This document shows positions 60,793 through 64,000 of a DNA stretch of 64,000 nt, in pieces. Position 1 is the stretch's first letter. Each line of letters opens with the position of its first letter. The stretch comes from AP-15 sp035503615 (lineage in GTDB: Bacteria; Pseudomonadota; Alphaproteobacteria; ATCC43930; CGMCC-115725): NCBI GenBank assembly GCA_035503615.1, contig DATJTI010000068.1, positions 1-64,000 on the forward strand, read 5' to 3'. Under the pieces are notes generated by a model that saw only the letters and a program-made list of their open reading frames with translations, had not been told where the DNA came from and did not search any database. The position numbers and the translations under genes were made by a program.

Positions 60793-62349
60793 CTAGCCGG
60801 CCGGGCCTGGCCGCATGCCGCGTTCGAGCGCCAATCCGACCTCGACCCGCGGTCTCGGCCGCAACAGCAGCAGCAGACCGGCGGACGCGATCGAGATCAC
60901 CATCATCACGACAAAATCATTGAGATAGGCGACCATCGCCGCCTGCCGGGTCACTTCGGCGTTCAATGCGGCGATACCGGGCGGGCTCGCCAGGCTGTAG
61001 GGCGCGACGAGATAAGGCGCATGGGTCAGCGGGTTGTCCGGCCGCAACCGCTCGACCAGGCGGGAATGCACGACCTGCGTGTTCTCGGTCAGCAAAGCCT
61101 CGAGCACGGCGATGCCGATGCTGCCGCCAAGATTGCGCATCAGGCTGCGCAATGCGGTTCCTTGGGTCAGGATTTCGCGCGGCAGATGCGACAACGCGAT
61201 CGTATTCAGCGGCACGAAGGTGCAGCCAAGGCCGAACCCCTGCACAAGGCCGGAGACGATGACCGGCTGCATCCCCATCTGCAGCGAGAACAGGGTCATC
61301 TGCCACATCGAGATCGCGGTCAGCACCAGTCCAATCAGGATCAGCAGGCGGTTGTCGACCCGGTTGATCGCCCGCGCGACGACGAACATCGCGATCATCG
61401 AGCCGACGCCACGGGGTGCGGTGACGAGACCGGTGGTCAGCACCGGGTAGTTCATCAGGTCCTGCAGCATCGTCGGCAACAGCGCCAGAGTGCCGTTCAT
61501 GATCAGCCCGATCAGGAACATCAACAGCGTGCCCACGACAAAATTGACGTCTTTCAACAGATTGCGGCTGACGAACGAGCGGTCGGTCGTCGTCGCGGTA
61601 TGGACCACGAACAGGTAGAGCGCTACCGCCGCCACCGCCGCCTCGATCCAGATCTCGGTCGAGCCGAACCAGTCCTTCAGCTCGCCGCGGTCGAGCAGCA
61701 TCTGCAACGCGCCGATCGCCAGGCTCAGCGTCACAAAACCGAGCAGGTCGAACGGCTCGCGATGCGCATGCCGGGTATCGCGGCCGAAAATCAGCATGCC
61801 GAGCGTGGCGATGACCCCGACCGGCAGGTTGATATAGAAGCACCAGCGCCAGTTGTAATCATAAGTCAGCCAGCCGCCGAGCACCGGGCCGCAGATCGGT
61901 CCGAGGATCGTGCCGATGCCGAACACGGCCATCGCCTGGCCGTGGCGCTCGACCGGGTTGATCTGTAACAGCACCGCCTGCGACAGTGGCACCAGCCCGG
62001 CACCACAGATGCCTTGCAGGCCGCGATACAGCACCAGCTCGGTCAGGCTGGTGGCGCTGCCGCACAGCGCCGAGGCGAACGTAAAGCCGGCGACCGACAG
62101 GATGAAGACGATCTTGATGCCGAAGCGGCCGGCGAGCCAGCCGGTCAGCGGCATCATGATCGCGGCGCAGACGATGTACGAGGTCAGCACCCAGGCGATC
62201 TGGTCGAGCGAGGCCGACAGGCTGCCGCGGATGTGCGGCAGCGCCACGTTGGCGATCGTGGTGTCGAGCCCCTGCATGATATTGGCCAGCATGATCGCCA
62301 GGGTCAGCGCCCCGCGATTGGCGGCCGGCGGTCGCGGCGCGCCCCTCAA
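60793..62349 (-). CDS. DHA2 family MFS permease (copy 3)
   Basis: This 518-residue permease is a paralog of the two preceding copies: LAIMLANIMQGLDTTIANVALPHIRGSLSASLDQIAWVLTSYIVCAAIMMPLTGWLAGRFGIKI. It starts with TTG at 62349, GAGG lying seven bases upstream. It is 147 bases from copy 2 on the same strand. Tandem duplication is the simplest origin. Confidence 0.92.
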   Translation of the reverse strand: MRGAPRPPAANRGALTLAIMLANIMQGLDTTIANVALPHIRGSLSASLDQIAWVLTSYIVCAAIMMPLTGWLAGRFGIKIVFILSVAGFTFASALCGSATSLTELVLYRGLQGICGAGLVPLSQAVLLQINPVERHGQAMAVFGIGTILGPICGPVLGGWLTYDYNWRWCFYINLPVGVIATLGMLIFGRDTRHAHREPFDLLGFVTLSLAIGALQMLLDRGELKDWFGSTEIWIEAAVAAVALYLFVVHTATTTDRSFVSRNLLKDVNFVVGTLLMFLIGLIMNGTLALLPTMLQDLMNYPVLTTGLVTAPRGVGSMIAMFVVARAINRVDNRLLILIGLVLTAISMWQMTLFSLQMGMQPVIVSGLVQGFGLGCTFVPLNTIALSHLPREILTQGTALRSLMRNLGGSIGIAVLEALLTENTQVVHSRLVERLRPDNPLTHAPYLVAPYSLASPPGIAALNAEVTRQAAMVAYLNDFVVMMVISIASAGLLLLLRPRPRVEVGLALERGMRPGPAG

Positions 62350-62684
62350 GCCGCTGCCTCAGGTATCTCGGGGTGCGAGCGGCCACCGCCGGAATCGCCG
62401 TCGCTGTCCAAGCGCGCTGGCAAAGGCGCGTTTCCTCCGCGGGCGGGGCGGGCTTGTGCCCGGTTGCAGAATTGTGACCGATCATAGGAGTCGGAAACAA
62501 AAATTCAAAAACTTGCGTCTGTGCGCAATTGCGTGGCTGGCAATCGAGAATTCGATGGCTGCGACCAGGCGTCGTCCGGCATGCGCTCCGACGCAGCGGG
62601 CTTTTGCCGCGCGGCGGGCTTGCCGGTGGCTGCCAGCAGTCGCACAATCACCGGGACCACCGCGCTGCGCCCGACTGCTCGGAC
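62350..62684. other. Divergent gap between MFS copy 3 and an unknown gene
   Basis: This 335-base stretch has no supported gene. An AT-rich patch (about 62475-62515) may hold the divergent promoters. No repeat or operator was recognised with confidence. Confidence 0.5.
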
Positions 62685-63536
62685 ATGGCAACTGCACCCG
62701 GAGAGCCTCCATCGCCTGATCCTGCAGCGACGGCCGGGCTGTCGCTGACCGATGCGCTGATCGCCGGCGCCGAGCCGGCGTCCTGGGCGCGCTATTGCCG
62801 GCTGGCAGCCGAACTCGAAGGCCGGCCCGCTATTGTGCCGGCGCCGGCGCCCGGCTCGCTCGAATGGCAGCGGCGCCAGGACCAGCCGGTGCTGCGAACG
62901 GGTCAGCCGCTGCCAGCAGAAGCGCTCGCCGCCGGGTGCCGGCGGCTGGCCCGGCGCGGTACGCCAGCACCCTTCACCGGGGCGCCGCCACCCTTCGGGG
63001 CGGCCGGGAGAGACGCCTATGATGCGTTTCTCGCAGCGCATCGCGGCCCCGAGGCGCTGCTGGCGCAGCTCGACGGGCTTGAGGCAGAGGTGGTCGCAGC
63101 CTTCGCCGCGGCTGGCCGGGCCGGGCGGTTGCGTGCCACCGGGTTTCATCACGGCACGCGGGTCGAGATCGGCGCCGACTGGTTCGACCACGCGATCTTC
63201 GATTTCGCCCGCAACACGATCCGGCTGCCCGATGGCTCGACGATCGCCGGCGTCTCGATCTCGTGGGATGTGACGGATGCCCCGCCTGCTGCGGGCGCAG
63301 CCGACACCCGAGGCGACCCCGGCCGGCAGCGGCGGCAGCGTCCGGCTCAGGCGATGCTCCGTCAGGCGCTGGCGACGCTCTGGGAGCGCCAGGCGTTCGG
63401 TGTCGGCACCGGCAATGAGCGGGTGCTGGCGCTGGTGTTGCGCGAGCTCGGCCTGTCACCGGCCAATCCCCCCTACGGCTTCAAGAGTGCCGAGACCGTC
63501 CGCAAGCTCCGCAAGGAGCTCAAGATGTCGCTGTAG
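62685..63536 (+). CDS. Hypothetical protein, Ala/Pro-rich
   Basis: This 283-residue protein is not recognised. It begins MATAPGEPPSPDPAATAGLSLTDALIAGAEPASWARYCRLAAELEGRPAI. It has an acidic-hydrophobic middle (FHHGTRVEIGADWFDHAIFDFARNTIRLPDG), a disordered Pro/Arg-rich linker (about 203-225) and a compact end (NPPYGFKSAETVRKLRKELKMSL). No signal peptide is seen. The reading frame extends upstream without a better start, so the ATG at 62685 is the first credible one. Codon usage is like its neighbours. It may pair with the next, truncated gene. Confidence 0.6.
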   Translation: MATAPGEPPSPDPAATAGLSLTDALIAGAEPASWARYCRLAAELEGRPAIVPAPAPGSLEWQRRQDQPVLRTGQPLPAEALAAGCRRLARRGTPAPFTGAPPPFGAAGRDAYDAFLAAHRGPEALLAQLDGLEAEVVAAFAAAGRAGRLRATGFHHGTRVEIGADWFDHAIFDFARNTIRLPDGSTIAGVSISWDVTDAPPAAGAADTRGDPGRQRRQRPAQAMLRQALATLWERQAFGVGTGNERVLALVLRELGLSPANPPYGFKSAETVRKLRKELKMSL

Positions 63537-63676
63537 CAGCGGCTGGCCCGCCTGCCAAACCCGCCAGTGCGCCAGCTTGCAAGCTGGCCGCTGGCATCCC
63601 TCCGATGCGCGCCCATTTCGTTCCCGGGTCATGCCGGGCGACGGGCCATGGCGCGATCGAACAGGAGAGATGCCTA

Positions 63677-64000
63677 TGGCTGGCGCGCCGGCAATCCGAT
63701 CTTCATCCGAACCTGCCGTCGGGATGCCGACAATGTCGCAACACACCGGCGCCGGCGGCTTGTCCGCGGCGCGCGCCGAGCTCGCCGCGGCGATCGGCGA
63801 ACTCGAGAATGCCGGCGCCGAACTTGCGGCGGCCCAGGCACGGGCGACGCGGCTCGCCGCCGTCGCCGCCGAGTGGGCCCGGCACGAAACCGAGCTGGCG
63901 GCGCTGCAGACCGCCGACCAGGAACGGCTCGGTGCCTGGCTCGCCGACGATGGCGGCGCTCCCCGCCCCGAGCCCACCCCTGCCGTTGTTGCCGCGGAAC
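63677..64000 (+). CDS. Unknown coiled-coil protein, cut by window end
   Basis: The frame remains open to the last base, giving 108 codons. AGGAG precedes the ATG at 63677 with eight bases spacing (an ATG at 63671 has too short a gap). The visible part has an Ala/Glu-rich helical heptad-like stretch (SAARAELAAAIGELENAGAELAAAQARATRLAAVAAEWARHETELAALQTADQERLGAWLAD), then a Pro-rich segment. It suggests a coiled coil, with no further family recognised. Its end is outside the window. Confidence 0.6.

Overview
The window is GC-rich, tightly packed chromosomal DNA from an alphaproteobacterium, most likely of the Rhodospirillales/Acetobacteraceae type. This rests on gene order. It carries the alphaproteobacterial replication-origin neighbourhood (dnaQ-coaE-aroE-maf-ppsR divergent from hemE-hemH-hemJ, then rho, mnmE, mnmG, rsmG, parA, parB), a secB/TIM44-like pair, hrcA-grpE-dnaK-dnaJ and glnD. 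Overlapping ATGA/GTGA junctions and GTG/TTG starts are frequent. I saw no rRNA, tRNA, CRISPR array, phage or insertion sequence.

Layout. 0-5.3 kb: the end of an MmcB-type gene, hldE, an Smr-domain gene and a lutABC lactate-oxidation operon. 5.5-10.5 kb: TIM44-like gene, secB, and a minus-strand operon ppsR-maf-aroE-coaE-dnaQ. 10.5-10.9 kb: a divergent gap upstream of hemE that is the best oriC candidate. 10.9-14.8 kb: three late heme genes and rho. 14.9-18.5 kb: quinone oxidoreductase, O6-alkylguanine methyltransferase and a YyaL-type protein. 18.7-26.5 kb: ferredoxin, mnmE, kch, mnmG, rsmG (with an embedded parS), parA and parB. 27-33.7 kb: an HxlR-controlled EmrAB-type pump facing an AaeA/AaeX/AaeB-type pump. 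33.9-37.6 kb: a TauD-type dioxygenase, two secreted proteins of unclear role (one lysozyme-like) and a class III aminotransferase. 37.9-46.3 kb: hrcA-grpE, dnaK, dnaJ, a small lipoprotein and glnD. 46.4-49.5 kb: SDR, CmcJ-type oxidoreductase and LysR regulator. 49.5-55.7 kb: PEP-CTERM protein, CHRD protein, glycosyltransferase, glycogen-debranching-type enzyme, C13 peptidase and GYD protein. 55.7-62.3 kb: three paralogous DHA2 transporters with one HlyD adaptor and one MarR regulator. 62.7-64 kb: two unknown genes, the last cut by the window edge.

How the genes relate. The first 27 kb is mostly housekeeping: replication start and segregation (candidate oriC, parS, ParAB), tRNA U34 modification (MnmE/MnmG), heme completion and transcription termination. 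The later half is more accessory: export of toxic compounds, secreted proteins and polysaccharide metabolism.

The most unusual features are: (i) mnmE has no ATG/GTG/TTG start and carries an in-frame insert made of a palindromic repeat plus 15-bp tandem repeats; (ii) 15- or 18-bp tandem repeats recur at six places, mostly at gene ends; (iii) a promoter and perfect operator precede the HxlR efflux operon; (iv) a secreted lysozyme-like protein is paired with a secreted unknown; (v) HldE has a substitution in its kinase GAGD motif; (vi) a half-length tetrapyrrole-methylase-like gene lies next to parB. I found no clearly new multi-gene system; the secreted pair at 35-36 kb is the closest candidate.
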